In this document: positions 1-6,335 of the stretch, one piece after another | How positions within the stretch are numbered: the stretch's first letter is position 1 | How the letters are laid out: the number at the start of each line of letters is the position of its first letter | Assembly: GCA_035529175.1 (NCBI GenBank) | Contig: DATKXG010000109.1 | Location: 1 to 16,956 of the forward strand | Direction of reading: 5' to 3' | Source: Sva-07 sp035529175 | Lineage (GTDB): Bacteria > Actinomycetota > Acidimicrobiia > Acidimicrobiales > Ilumatobacteraceae | Length of the DNA: 16,956 nucleotides | Notes under the pieces: generated by a model | What the model saw: only the letters and a program-made list of their open reading frames with translations | Databases searched by the model: none | Told to the model about the DNA's origin: nothing | Translations under genes and position numbers: made by a program

Positions 1-15
1 GAAGTCGAACATCAT
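1..15 (-). CDS. First codons of a gene running off the left edge
   Basis: A coding start is likely on the minus strand: ATG ATG TTC GAC TTC (MMFDF) reads from 15 to 1. The first ATG overlaps the TGA of the alcohol dehydrogenase in an ATGA junction, and a strong ribosome site (GAAGGGAG) lies 4 bases upstream, inside the end of that gene. This is the usual architecture of a translationally coupled downstream gene. Only five codons are visible, so no product can be named. The second ATG (12) is an alternative start. Confidence 0.5.
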
Positions 16-1052
16 CGGGCTCCCTTCGGGTCGACGAGCACTTTGGTGTGCTCGCTCGTTCCGCTCGCCAGGTCGGCGAGCGCGATCTCGAGTTCGTCGA
101 GTTGGACGGTGGAGGTGTGGAGCGGATCGACGCGGACGCGACCGTCGGCCATCATCCCCATCGCCATCTCGAACTCCTCGTGGAGGTACGCGAGCGACGA
201 CGTCACGGAGATCTCCTTGATCAACCACGCGCCGGGCGAGATCGATGCGTCGCTGTCGGCGAGGCCGATCAGGCACATCGCTCCCCCGCGCCGGGCGAGA
301 TCGACCGCGGACTGGACGGCGAACGGGCGCCCGACACACTCGTAGACGATGTCGGCACCGAGCCCGTGTGTGCGTTCGCGGATCGCCTGGTCGGCTTCCT
401 CGCCGGGGGCGACCGCAACGTGAGCACCGAGTTCGAGGGCGAGCGCGCGGCGCTGCTCGTTCGGCTCGACGACGATCACCTGGCCGGCGCCTGCGGCACG
501 GACCCACTGCATCGTGCCGAGCCCGATCGGACCGGCGCCCTGGATCACCGCGATATCGCCGAGCCGCAGCGCGCTGGTTCGCACGGCGTGGAACGCGACC
601 GTTGTGGGTTCGACCTGCGCGCCCTGTTCGTCGGTGAGCGCGGGATCGGTCTTCACGACTCTCGCTGCCGCCACGGCGATGCGTGGCGCGAATCCGCCGT
701 GGGGCGGCGCGAGCGGGTCACGCCCCAGCGCCGAGAGGAATGTCACCTCGCAGCGGTCGGTCTGGCCGCGATGACACGCCGTGCATCGGCCACACGACGG
801 CGCCACCGCGACGACGACGCGGTCGCCCTCGGTGAACGACGACACCTCGGCGCCGATCTCCGACACGGTGCCCGACCACTCGTGCCCGCAGATCGCCGGG
901 TTGTACGGACGTCCCGACTGGTAGGCGTGGACATCGGTCCCGCAGATCCCGCAGTACGCGATGTCGACCACGACGCCGGTCGGTGCCGGCGTGGGGTCGG
1001 GAAACTCCCGCAACTCCACGGTGTCCTTGCCGGTGATCACTGCTGCCAACAT
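12..1052 (-). CDS. Zinc-dependent medium-chain alcohol dehydrogenase
   Basis: A 346-residue MDR-family dehydrogenase that should oxidise a secondary alcohol or diol, or reduce the ketone, with NAD(P). Visible landmarks: catalytic-zinc residues Cys37 (GICGTD), His57-Glu58 (GHEWSG) and Glu148 (VEPTTVA); four structural-zinc cysteines at 87, 90, 93 and 101; Rossmann motif GAGPIGLG at 172-179, followed by Glu196 at the end of the second strand, which favours NAD over NADP. The length is typical of the butanediol/threonine/sorbitol dehydrogenase branch; the exact substrate cannot be read. The start is ATG at 1052 because AGAGGT sits 6 bases upstream and homology begins there; the open frame continues 53 codons further up but that part is low-complexity and lies in the promoter region. 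It diverges from the ABM gene and its stop overlaps the next minus-strand gene, so the two probably form an operon. Confidence 0.93.
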   Translation of the reverse strand: MLAAVITGKDTVELREFPDPTPAPTGVVVDIAYCGICGTDVHAYQSGRPYNPAICGHEWSGTVSEIGAEVSSFTEGDRVVVAVAPSCGRCTACHRGQTDRCEVTFLSALGRDPLAPPHGGFAPRIAVAAARVVKTDPALTDEQGAQVEPTTVAFHAVRTSALRLGDIAVIQGAGPIGLGTMQWVRAAGAGQVIVVEPNEQRRALALELGAHVAVAPGEEADQAIRERTHGLGADIVYECVGRPFAVQSAVDLARRGGAMCLIGLADSDASISPGAWLIKEISVTSSLAYLHEEFEMAMGMMADGRVRVDPLHTSTVQLDELEIALADLASGTSEHTKVLVDPKGAR

Positions 1053-1182
1053 CTTGCGACCTCTTCTGCGTTTCGCGCCCGACTCGTTCGGGCGGCGACC
1101 ATCGTCGTCATACTGGCGAGCGAACCCCGGCCCGGACGAACCGGCCCGGACCCACCCTGCCGATCCCACCTCTGGAGGAACC
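1053..1182. promoter_or_regulatory. Divergent intergenic region with small repeats
   Basis: This 130-base gap separates the divergent alcohol dehydrogenase and ABM genes and must hold both promoters. It contains an inverted repeat GCCCGA-ctcgt-TCGGGC at 1077-1093, a -10-like CATACT at 1109-1114 for the plus strand, and an 11-base direct repeat CCGGCCCGGAC at 1127-1137 and 1141-1151 (period 14). The ribosome sites are AGAGGT (1059-1064, minus strand) and GGAGG (1174-1178, plus strand). The ribosome sites are clear; the regulatory role of the repeats is inferred. Confidence 0.45.
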
Positions 1183-1530
1183 ATGAGTCTCATCGTCATC
1201 GAAGCCGCCATCCGCTTGACGGACGCGTCGAAGCGTCACGACCTGATCCAGCAGACCGCTCCGATCCAGCAGGCGACCCGGGACGACGAGCCGGGATGCC
1301 TCGTCTACTGCTTCGCCGAGGACCCGTGCGAGGACGACCTCATCCAGGTGTACGAACTCTGGGAGTCCGCAGAAGCCCTCTCAGCGCACTTCGACCACCC
1401 GAACTACTGGAACATGCGCAACACACTCGGGGCCGGTGGAATCGCAGGGGTCGTTCATCGCAAGCATCGAGTCGACGCGACCGCTGAGGTCTACAACGCC
1501 GAGGGCAGGGCGAACGCCTCGTTCGACTGA
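1183..1530 (+). CDS. Antibiotic biosynthesis monooxygenase (ABM)-domain protein
   Basis: A 115-residue protein with the features of the ABM dimeric alpha/beta-barrel family: an N-terminal strand (SLIVIEAAIRL), a helix of about 20 residues, the strand GCLVYCFAEDP, the strand LIQVYELWES, and the helix EALSAHFDHPNYW at 63-75. Family members include cofactor-free monooxygenases, heme-degrading enzymes and many of unknown role; this one cannot be assigned a substrate. The start at ATG 1183 is set by GGAGG 4 bases upstream; the open frame extends further up but is non-coding there. The stop overlaps the ATG of the following HAD gene by one base (TGATG), so the two are probably co-translated. The family lacks a single diagnostic catalytic residue, so the call rests on fold pattern and length. 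Confidence 0.8.
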   Translation: MSLIVIEAAIRLTDASKRHDLIQQTAPIQQATRDDEPGCLVYCFAEDPCEDDLIQVYELWESAEALSAHFDHPNYWNMRNTLGAGGIAGVVHRKHRVDATAEVYNAEGRANASFD

Positions 1531-2201
1531 TGCCCGACGTTCCCCGAGCCCGGGTCTCCGGGGACCATCAGGCCGTCGAGGCGGTGGTGTTCGACTTCGG
1601 TGGAGTGCTGATCACGTCGATCTCCAACCAGCTGGGCACGATCGCCGCTTCGCACAACGTCGACACCGCCGTGATGCACGAGGTGATCCTCGGGCCCCGA
1701 GACAGCAGGCCGGACCATCCATGGCACCGTGCCGAGCGCGGTGAGATCGCGGTCGCGGCGATTCAGGAACTGCTCGATCCATGGGCCGCCGAACACGGTG
1801 TCACCCTGCACGGCGACGAGATGGACCGCGTCCTCGCACCGGGCGGCTACACGGTGGTCGACGCCATGATCGATCGCGTGGCACGCCTGCGGTCCGAGGG
1901 CTACCTCACCGGATTGTTGACCAACACGTTCGCCGAGTTCCAACCGACGATGCAGCGCGACATCGACTTCGATCTGTTCGACGTCGTCGTGGAGTCGTTC
2001 GCCGTCGGAAGCCGCAAACCCGAACGCGCCATCTACGAGATCGCCCAGACGAGCTTGGGTGTCGATCACGACGCCATCGTCTACCTCGACGACTTCGAGC
2101 AGAACCTGATCGAGCCACTGACACTCGGCTGGACGACCATCCGCGTCGGCGACCATGCCGACGCACTGGCGCAACTCGACGGGCTGCTCGCCGTCCGGTG
2201 A
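1530..2201 (+). CDS. HAD-superfamily hydrolase (subfamily IA type)
   Basis: A 223-residue haloacid dehalogenase-like hydrolase. Motif I is VVFDFGGVLI with nucleophile Asp22; the residue two positions later, usually an acid/base Asp in phosphatases, is Gly24. Motif II is LLTNT (Thr131), motif III GSRKPE (Lys163) and motif IV VYLDD (Asp187-Asp188). The DFGG form of motif I is known in the HAD group that includes the N-terminal domains of ACAD10 and soluble epoxide hydrolase, but which reaction this enzyme performs is not clear. A helical cap follows motif I, as in subfamily IA. The start ATG overlaps the ABM stop; the first 14 residues are polar and probably disordered, so a later start cannot be excluded. 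The Rieske gene begins 35 bases downstream. Confidence 0.87.
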   Translation: MPDVPRARVSGDHQAVEAVVFDFGGVLITSISNQLGTIAASHNVDTAVMHEVILGPRDSRPDHPWHRAERGEIAVAAIQELLDPWAAEHGVTLHGDEMDRVLAPGGYTVVDAMIDRVARLRSEGYLTGLLTNTFAEFQPTMQRDIDFDLFDVVVESFAVGSRKPERAIYEIAQTSLGVDHDAIVYLDDFEQNLIEPLTLGWTTIRVGDHADALAQLDGLLAVR

Positions 2202-2224
2202 CGCGTGAAACTCATCGTGTGGTC

Positions 2225-2236
2225 AATAATGGTTCC
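2225..2236 (+). promoter_or_regulatory. Possible -10 for a leaderless Rieske transcript
   Basis: AATAAT at 2225-2230 lies 6 bases before the ATG at 2237, in an AT-rich patch that stands out from its surroundings, and no ribosome site is visible there. This would place the transcription start on or next to the start codon. No convincing -35 is seen. A GTG in frame at 2219 is an alternative start. Confidence 0.4.
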
Positions 2237-3643
2237 ATGACCGCCACCGACCAGCCCGCAGTGGACACCGGAGCCCGCTCACCCGGGCTCTCGTTCCAGG
2301 ATCTGCTCGACGCCGACACCCACCCGGTCCCCGACGTGTTGCGCCTCGAATCGCCTCGATACTTCGGCAGTGAGGACATCCCGATCGAGCGATACACCAG
2401 CCGCGAATGGCACCGCCGCGAGGTCGACCAACTGTGGTCGCGTGTCTGGCAGTTCGCGTGCCGGGAGGACCACATCCCCGAGCCGGGCGACTACATCGTC
2501 TACGAGATCGCCGAGAAGTCGTACCTCGTCGTGCGCCAGGCCGACGGCTCGATCAAGTCGTTCCCGAACGCGTGCCTCCACCGGGGCCGCCAGCTCAAGG
2601 AGTACGACGGCCGCTGCTCGGAGATCCGCTGTGCCTTCCACGGGTTCGCGTGGGACCTCGCCGGCAACCTCGCCGACGTTCCCGCGGCGTGGGACTTCCC
2701 GCACGTCGACCAGCGGCCCGACGACTTCACCCTGCCCGAGTGCCAGGTCGGCACGTGGGCCGGATTCGTGTTCATCAACCCCGACCCGAACGCCGGCTCG
2801 CTCGAGGAACACCTCGGCGAGATCATCGAACAGTTCGAGGTGTGGGACCTCGGCAACCGGTATGTCGAAGCGCACGTGTCACGCATCATCAACGCCAACT
2901 GGAAGATCGCCCAGGAGGCGTTCTGCGAGGCGTACCACGTCAATGCCACACACCCTCAGATCCTCACCTACCTGTGCGACGTCAACAGCCAGGTCGACGT
3001 GTGGGATCGCTGCTCGCGGGTGATCACTCCCGGCGGCGCTCCGAGCCCGCTGCTGGGCGACATCGATGTGCCGGAGCAGGACATCCTGCGCGGCATGCTC
3101 GACGTCCGCGTCGATCAGGAGGCACCGATCACCCTCGAGGAGGGCCAGACCGCTCGGGCGGTGCTCGCCGAGATGTCACGCGAGCGGTGGCGCCCACAGG
3201 CCGGGGACATGGTGGATCAGATGAGCGATGCCGAGATGATGGACTCGATCGACTACACGGTGTTCCCGAACATGCACCCGTGGGGCGCGTTCAACCGGAT
3301 CACCTACCGGTTCCGCCCGAACGGCGACGACCACCGGTCGTCGATCATGGAGGTCTTCTTCCTGTCGCCGTTCACCGGCGAGCGCCCACCGCCGGCGAAG
3401 GAGCGCAAGCTCGGCGTCGACGAGCCGTGGACCGATGCGCCGGAGTTGGGCATGCTCGCCAAGGTGTTCGAGCAGGACGTGTTCAACATGGCCAAGGTCC
3501 AGAAGGGCCTGGAGACGACCTGGAAACCGGGAGCGACGTTCTCGAACTACCAGGAGTCGAAGATCCGCTGGCTCCACCAGCTCCTCGGCGAGTTCGTCAG
3601 CGACACCACCGACACTCCGGTGAGCGTGGGGACCCGGTCATGA
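2237..3643 (+). CDS. Rieske non-heme iron oxygenase, alpha subunit
   Basis: A 468-residue oxygenase component that would insert oxygen into an aromatic or aliphatic substrate using electrons from a ferredoxin or reductase. The N-terminal Rieske domain has the 2Fe-2S ligands Cys113, His115, Cys132 and His135 (CLH, 16 residues, CAFH). The catalytic domain has NWKIAQEAFCEAYHVNATH, giving iron ligands His234 and His239; Asp414 in FEQDVFNMAK is the likely third ligand. The residue that bridges the Rieske and mononuclear centres, Asp in naphthalene dioxygenase (DAYH), is Glu231 here (EAYH). No beta subunit, ferredoxin or reductase gene is nearby, so it is probably an alpha-only oxygenase with a distant electron donor. 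Start at ATG 2237 follows the domain boundary. Its stop overlaps the ATG of the 71-residue protein. The substrate is unknown. Confidence 0.93.
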   Translation: MTATDQPAVDTGARSPGLSFQDLLDADTHPVPDVLRLESPRYFGSEDIPIERYTSREWHRREVDQLWSRVWQFACREDHIPEPGDYIVYEIAEKSYLVVRQADGSIKSFPNACLHRGRQLKEYDGRCSEIRCAFHGFAWDLAGNLADVPAAWDFPHVDQRPDDFTLPECQVGTWAGFVFINPDPNAGSLEEHLGEIIEQFEVWDLGNRYVEAHVSRIINANWKIAQEAFCEAYHVNATHPQILTYLCDVNSQVDVWDRCSRVITPGGAPSPLLGDIDVPEQDILRGMLDVRVDQEAPITLEEGQTARAVLAEMSRERWRPQAGDMVDQMSDAEMMDSIDYTVFPNMHPWGAFNRITYRFRPNGDDHRSSIMEVFFLSPFTGERPPPAKERKLGVDEPWTDAPELGMLAKVFEQDVFNMAKVQKGLETTWKPGATFSNYQESKIRWLHQLLGEFVSDTTDTPVSVGTRS

Positions 3644-3855
3644 GGGGCATCGTGCATCCGTTCACCGGCGCCCTGCACGAGCAGGACGGCGAGGGCAACA
3701 TCCGCGTCACGCTCGACGGCAAGGAAGGGATCTTCGGCACCGACGGGCACTGGATCTCCGGCGAGCTACGCGAGTGCGATCCGCAACTGTGCGGCTGGGT
3801 CGGCGGGCCGCTGCTCACCAATCACCGTGTGACCTCCCAGCCTTCCGCCCGCTGA
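3640..3855 (+). CDS. Small hypothetical protein coupled to the Rieske oxygenase
   Basis: A 71-residue protein that I cannot assign to a named family. Its ATG overlaps the Rieske stop (ATGA, 3640-3643), which indicates translational coupling. The sequence looks like a compact beta-rich domain: MRGIVHPFTGALHEQDGEG, then IRVTLDGKEGIFGTDG, then WISGELRECDPQLCGWVGG. Two cysteines lie four residues apart (Cys46 and Cys51) next to Trp38 and Trp53. There is no signal peptide or membrane segment. Coupling suggests it works on or with the oxygenase, for example as an accessory or electron-transfer helper, but it lacks a recognisable iron-sulfur motif. Coding status is supported by the junction and by G/C-rich third positions; the function is unknown. 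Confidence 0.72.
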   Translation: MRGIVHPFTGALHEQDGEGNIRVTLDGKEGIFGTDGHWISGELRECDPQLCGWVGGPLLTNHRVTSQPSAR

Positions 3856-3864
3856 CGGATCAGC
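3851..3864. terminator. Small hairpin between convergent genes
   Basis: GCTGA-cgga-TCAGC is a perfect 5-bp stem with a 4-base loop. It includes the stop codon of the 71-residue protein and lies just beyond the 3' end of the convergent LLM gene. There is no T-tract on either strand, so it is at best a weak or factor-dependent terminator. Confidence 0.3.
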
Positions 3865-3892
3865 CGCCCGAGTCCCGCTCGTCCGCGAGACG

Positions 3893-4774
3893 TCAGCTCG
3901 GCGCAAGGGCTTCGAGGAGATCCCAGGGGGCGCCCGACCGCTGGCCGTCGGCGCTGTTGACTCCGAGTTGCACCTGTGTAGCTCCGGCCTCGATGTGCTG
4001 CTCGACGCGCTCGAGGATCGCGTCGCGATCTCCCCACGCGATGAACGCGTCGATCAGACGGTCGCTCCCCCGCCCGGCCCAATCGATCTCGTCGAACCCC
4101 TGCGCGGCCCATTGACGTTGGTAGGCGGGCAGTGGCAGGTAGATCGACAGTGCTCGGCGGCCGGCCTCGCGAGCAGCCTCGGCGTCGGTCGTCATGACGC
4201 ACGGGAGCACGACGCTGAGCGCCTTGTCGGGGCCGAGCGTCGCGCGGGAGTCGCGGGTGTGGTCGGGCAACTGCATGTAGGTGTTTGCTCCGTCAGCGAG
4301 GTCGGCGGCCACCTTCATCATCTGCGGACCGTGCGCTGCGACGTAGACGGGTACCGGTGGCGGATCCGCCGGGGTGTGCAGCAGACCACCCGACATCGCC
4401 GCCTTCATCTCCGTGAGGTACGAGCGCATCTTGGCGATGGGTGGTTCCCAGGTGAGCCCGCGCAGCTCGGCCGCCGGCGGGTGCGAGATGCCGACGCCGT
4501 GAACGAATCGTCCGCCCGAGAGCTCCGAGAGCGTGCGCGCCGCCTGGGCAGAGGCGATCGCATCGCGGCCGTAGACGTGAGCGATCCCCGAGGCCACCTT
4601 GATCGTCGTCGTGTTGTCGAGGAGGAACCCGCACGTCACGTAGATCTCGCGCCCGAACATGTCGGGGATCCACACCGAGTCGTAGCCGAGCGCCTCGAGT
4701 CGGCGCACGTAGTCGACGAGCGCTTGGGAACTCATCATGTCCGCGGGGACGATGACACCACCGATCGAGGCCAT
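3893..4774 (-). CDS. LLM-class (luciferase-like) F420-dependent oxidoreductase
   Basis: A 293-residue TIM-barrel protein of the bacterial luciferase-like family. Family landmarks are LEALGYDSVWIPDMFGRE (27-43), TTTIKVASGIAHVYGRDA (55-72), the helix start AQAARTLSELSGGRFVHGVG (76-95) and VPVYVAAHGPQMMKVAADLADG (141-162). Actinobacterial members of this size usually use coenzyme F420, and some use FMN; cofactor choice is inferred from the family. The substrate is unknown. ATG at 4774 is preferred because GGAG lies 7 bases upstream; GTG at 4777, one codon earlier, is possible. It overlaps the stop of the enoyl-CoA hydratase gene and is the last gene of the three-gene operon starting at 6266, so it probably acts on the same acyl or cyclic substrate. 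Confidence 0.9.
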   Translation of the reverse strand: MASIGGVIVPADMMSSQALVDYVRRLEALGYDSVWIPDMFGREIYVTCGFLLDNTTTIKVASGIAHVYGRDAIASAQAARTLSELSGGRFVHGVGISHPPAAELRGLTWEPPIAKMRSYLTEMKAAMSGGLLHTPADPPPVPVYVAAHGPQMMKVAADLADGANTYMQLPDHTRDSRATLGPDKALSVVLPCVMTTDAEAAREAGRRALSIYLPLPAYQRQWAAQGFDEIDWAGRGSDRLIDAFIAWGDRDAILERVEQHIEAGATQVQLGVNSADGQRSGAPWDLLEALAPS

Positions 4775-5538
4775 CACTCGACTCCGGTGAACTTCGGTGG
4801 GCGGCGTTCGGACATGGCGCGGGTTCCTTCCTTGAAGTCGGCCGTTCGACGAAGGCGTTCCTGCTCGGCGAGTTCGTGATCGGTGGCGGCGGCGACACGG
4901 TCGGCGAGGTCACCGCGCAGCGTCGCCCGGATCGACTGCACCGCGAGCGGAGCTGAACCGGCGATCTCGGCAGCGAAGGAGTGGGCGGTTGCATCCAGCT
5001 TCTCGAGCGGCACGACCCCGTCGACCAGGCCGATCGCTGCGGCGTCGTCGCCGGAGATGCGGCGGCCCGTGTAGAGGAGCTCGGCGGCGTGCTGGCCCCC
5101 GACGGCGGCGGACAGGGTCACGCTCAGGCCGAATCCGTGATGGAATCCGAGGCGTGCGAAGTTGGCACTGAACCGCGCCTCGGGTGCGGCGATGCGGAAG
5201 TCCGCGGCCATCGCCACGCCGAGCCCGCCACCGATCGCAGCGCCCTGCACGGCGGCGACGATCGGCTTTCGAGTGCGAAACAGACGTACCGCAGCGCGGT
5301 AGAGATCACCGGTCGAGTCGGCGGGCCCGGCGGATGCGAAGTCGGCGCCGGCGCAGAAGTGCTTGCCCTCGGCCGCTAGCACGATCACCCGACAGGACCG
5401 GTCTTCGTCCAACGCTTCGAGGGCCTCGGCGAGCTCGGTGATCATCGCCGCCGAGAAGAAGTTGTTCGGCGGACGGCACAGCGTGATGGTCGCCACGTGA
5501 CCGCCGGACATCGACACCGCGACGAACGGTTCCTCCAT
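4774..5538 (-). CDS. Enoyl-CoA hydratase/isomerase family protein
   Basis: A 254-residue crotonase-fold protein acting on an acyl-CoA. The oxyanion-hole segments are present: KHFCAGADF (59-67) and GAAIGGGLGVAMAADFRIA (99-117). Of the two catalytic glutamates of rat crotonase, the second (Glu164) is kept as Glu153 in AAELLYTG, whereas the first (Glu144) aligns with Phe127 in SANFARLG. This pattern fits an isomerase or another crotonase-fold reaction better than a standard hydratase, although many annotated hydratases in actinobacteria share it. The C-terminal trimerisation helix ends in ERRPPKFTG, as is typical. The start ATG overlaps the dienelactone hydrolase stop by one base and the stop overlaps the LLM start, so it is the middle gene of a tight operon. 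Confidence 0.92.
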   Translation of the reverse strand: MEEPFVAVSMSGGHVATITLCRPPNNFFSAAMITELAEALEALDEDRSCRVIVLAAEGKHFCAGADFASAGPADSTGDLYRAAVRLFRTRKPIVAAVQGAAIGGGLGVAMAADFRIAAPEARFSANFARLGFHHGFGLSVTLSAAVGGQHAAELLYTGRRISGDDAAAIGLVDGVVPLEKLDATAHSFAAEIAGSAPLAVQSIRATLRGDLADRVAAATDHELAEQERLRRTADFKEGTRAMSERRPPKFTGVE

Positions 5539-6266
5539 CAGCGCAGGTTCCGTTCGAACAGGTCGAGCAGCGCCGCCCAGTGGCGATCATCGGCCGCCGC
5601 GTCGTACGCGGGCCGGTCGTCGAACGCGAAGCCGTGGTGGGTGCCCCAGTACCGCTCGACCCGGCCACGGACACCACTGACCTGCATCGCCGCCTCGAAG
5701 CGATCGATCATGTCGAGCGGGACGTAGTCGTCGTGCTCGGCGGCCCCGACGTACAACTCGCCGGCGATCTCGCCGAGGCGCAGGTGCGGCGAGTCGGTCG
5801 CGTCGACGTGGAGCCGAACGCCGTAGAACGACGCTGCTGCCTTCACCTGTTCCGGATACTCGGCGGCCACCCAGACCGAGAACGGACCGCTCATGCAATA
5901 GCCGACACAGCCCACGGTGGAGGCGTCCGCAGCGTCGTCAGCGGCGGCGTGGGCGACCAGCGCTCCGGCGTCGCGACCGACCTTACGGTTTCCGAGGTTG
6001 CTCATCAGCTCGACCATCCTCTGGAACGACTCCTTGCTGGCGAAGTCGAGCTGGAACTCCGATGTGGTTCGGTAGTACAGGTTCGGCAGCATGACGTAGT
6101 AGCCGTTCGCAGCGATTCGTCGCGCCATGTCGTGCAGGAGCGGCCGCTTCCCGGGCGCATCCATGAGGAACAGCACGACCGGGTGCGGCCCGCCACCATC
6201 GGGATGCACGATGAACGTCCCCATCGCCCCGTCGTCGGTCTCGATCTCGCTCTCGGCCTCGAACAT
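5538..6266 (-). CDS. Dienelactone hydrolase family protein
   Basis: A 242-residue alpha/beta-hydrolase of the dienelactone hydrolase family, likely cytoplasmic, cleaving an ester, lactone or thioester. Motifs: the nucleophile elbow GYCMSG with Cys124 (the family uses Cys rather than Ser), an acidic residue in EHDDYVP (Asp179 or Asp180) and His211 in HHGFAF. An early conserved strand, HPVVLFLMDAPG (28-39), supports the fold. In aromatic catabolism such enzymes open dienelactones; here the partners (enoyl-CoA hydratase, LLM oxidoreductase) leave the substrate open. Start at ATG 6266 follows the domain boundary; the open frame continues upstream through the promoter but is not coding. No ribosome site is present; a -10-like TACGGT lies 7 bases before the ATG, so the mRNA is probably leaderless. 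It is the first gene of a three-gene operon. Confidence 0.93.
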   Translation of the reverse strand: MFEAESEIETDDGAMGTFIVHPDGGGPHPVVLFLMDAPGKRPLLHDMARRIAANGYYVMLPNLYYRTTSEFQLDFASKESFQRMVELMSNLGNRKVGRDAGALVAHAAADDAADASTVGCVGYCMSGPFSVWVAAEYPEQVKAAASFYGVRLHVDATDSPHLRLGEIAGELYVGAAEHDDYVPLDMIDRFEAAMQVSGVRGRVERYWGTHHGFAFDDRPAYDAAADDRHWAALLDLFERNLR

Positions 6267-6335
6267 GGCTCCGACCGTACTCAGCCTGTCTTTCTGGACC
6301 CGACCCCGAAAGACCGGCTGAGTACGGTCGCGGGG
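6267..6335. promoter_or_regulatory. Mirrored divergent promoter with 23-bp inverted repeat
   Basis: Arms at 6272-6294 and 6308-6330 are inverted copies with one mismatch (6287 against 6315), separated by 13 bases. Each arm ends exactly 5 bases from an ATG: 6266 on the minus strand and 6336 on the plus strand. Each contains TACGGT (6279-6274 minus, 6323-6328 plus) 7 bases before its ATG, a spacing expected for a leaderless transcript. Within each arm is a smaller dyad: GACCG-N8-CGGTC at 6312-6329, and the same with one mismatch at 6273-6290. A 17-base spacer would put the two -35 regions on the same central bases (about 6297-6305), so polymerase could not occupy both. The repeat is seen directly; promoter and operator roles are inferred. 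Confidence 0.75.

Noticed and set aside
1053..1211. N-terminal extension of the alcohol dehydrogenase by 53 codons
   Set aside because: The extension overlaps the divergent ABM start, is low-complexity, and a good ribosome site precedes the internal ATG at 1052.
48..1487. Long plus-strand open frame across the alcohol dehydrogenase
   Set aside because: It is antisense to a gene with complete zinc and Rossmann motifs; the translation is Arg/Asp-rich without any motif, a usual GC-rich shadow.
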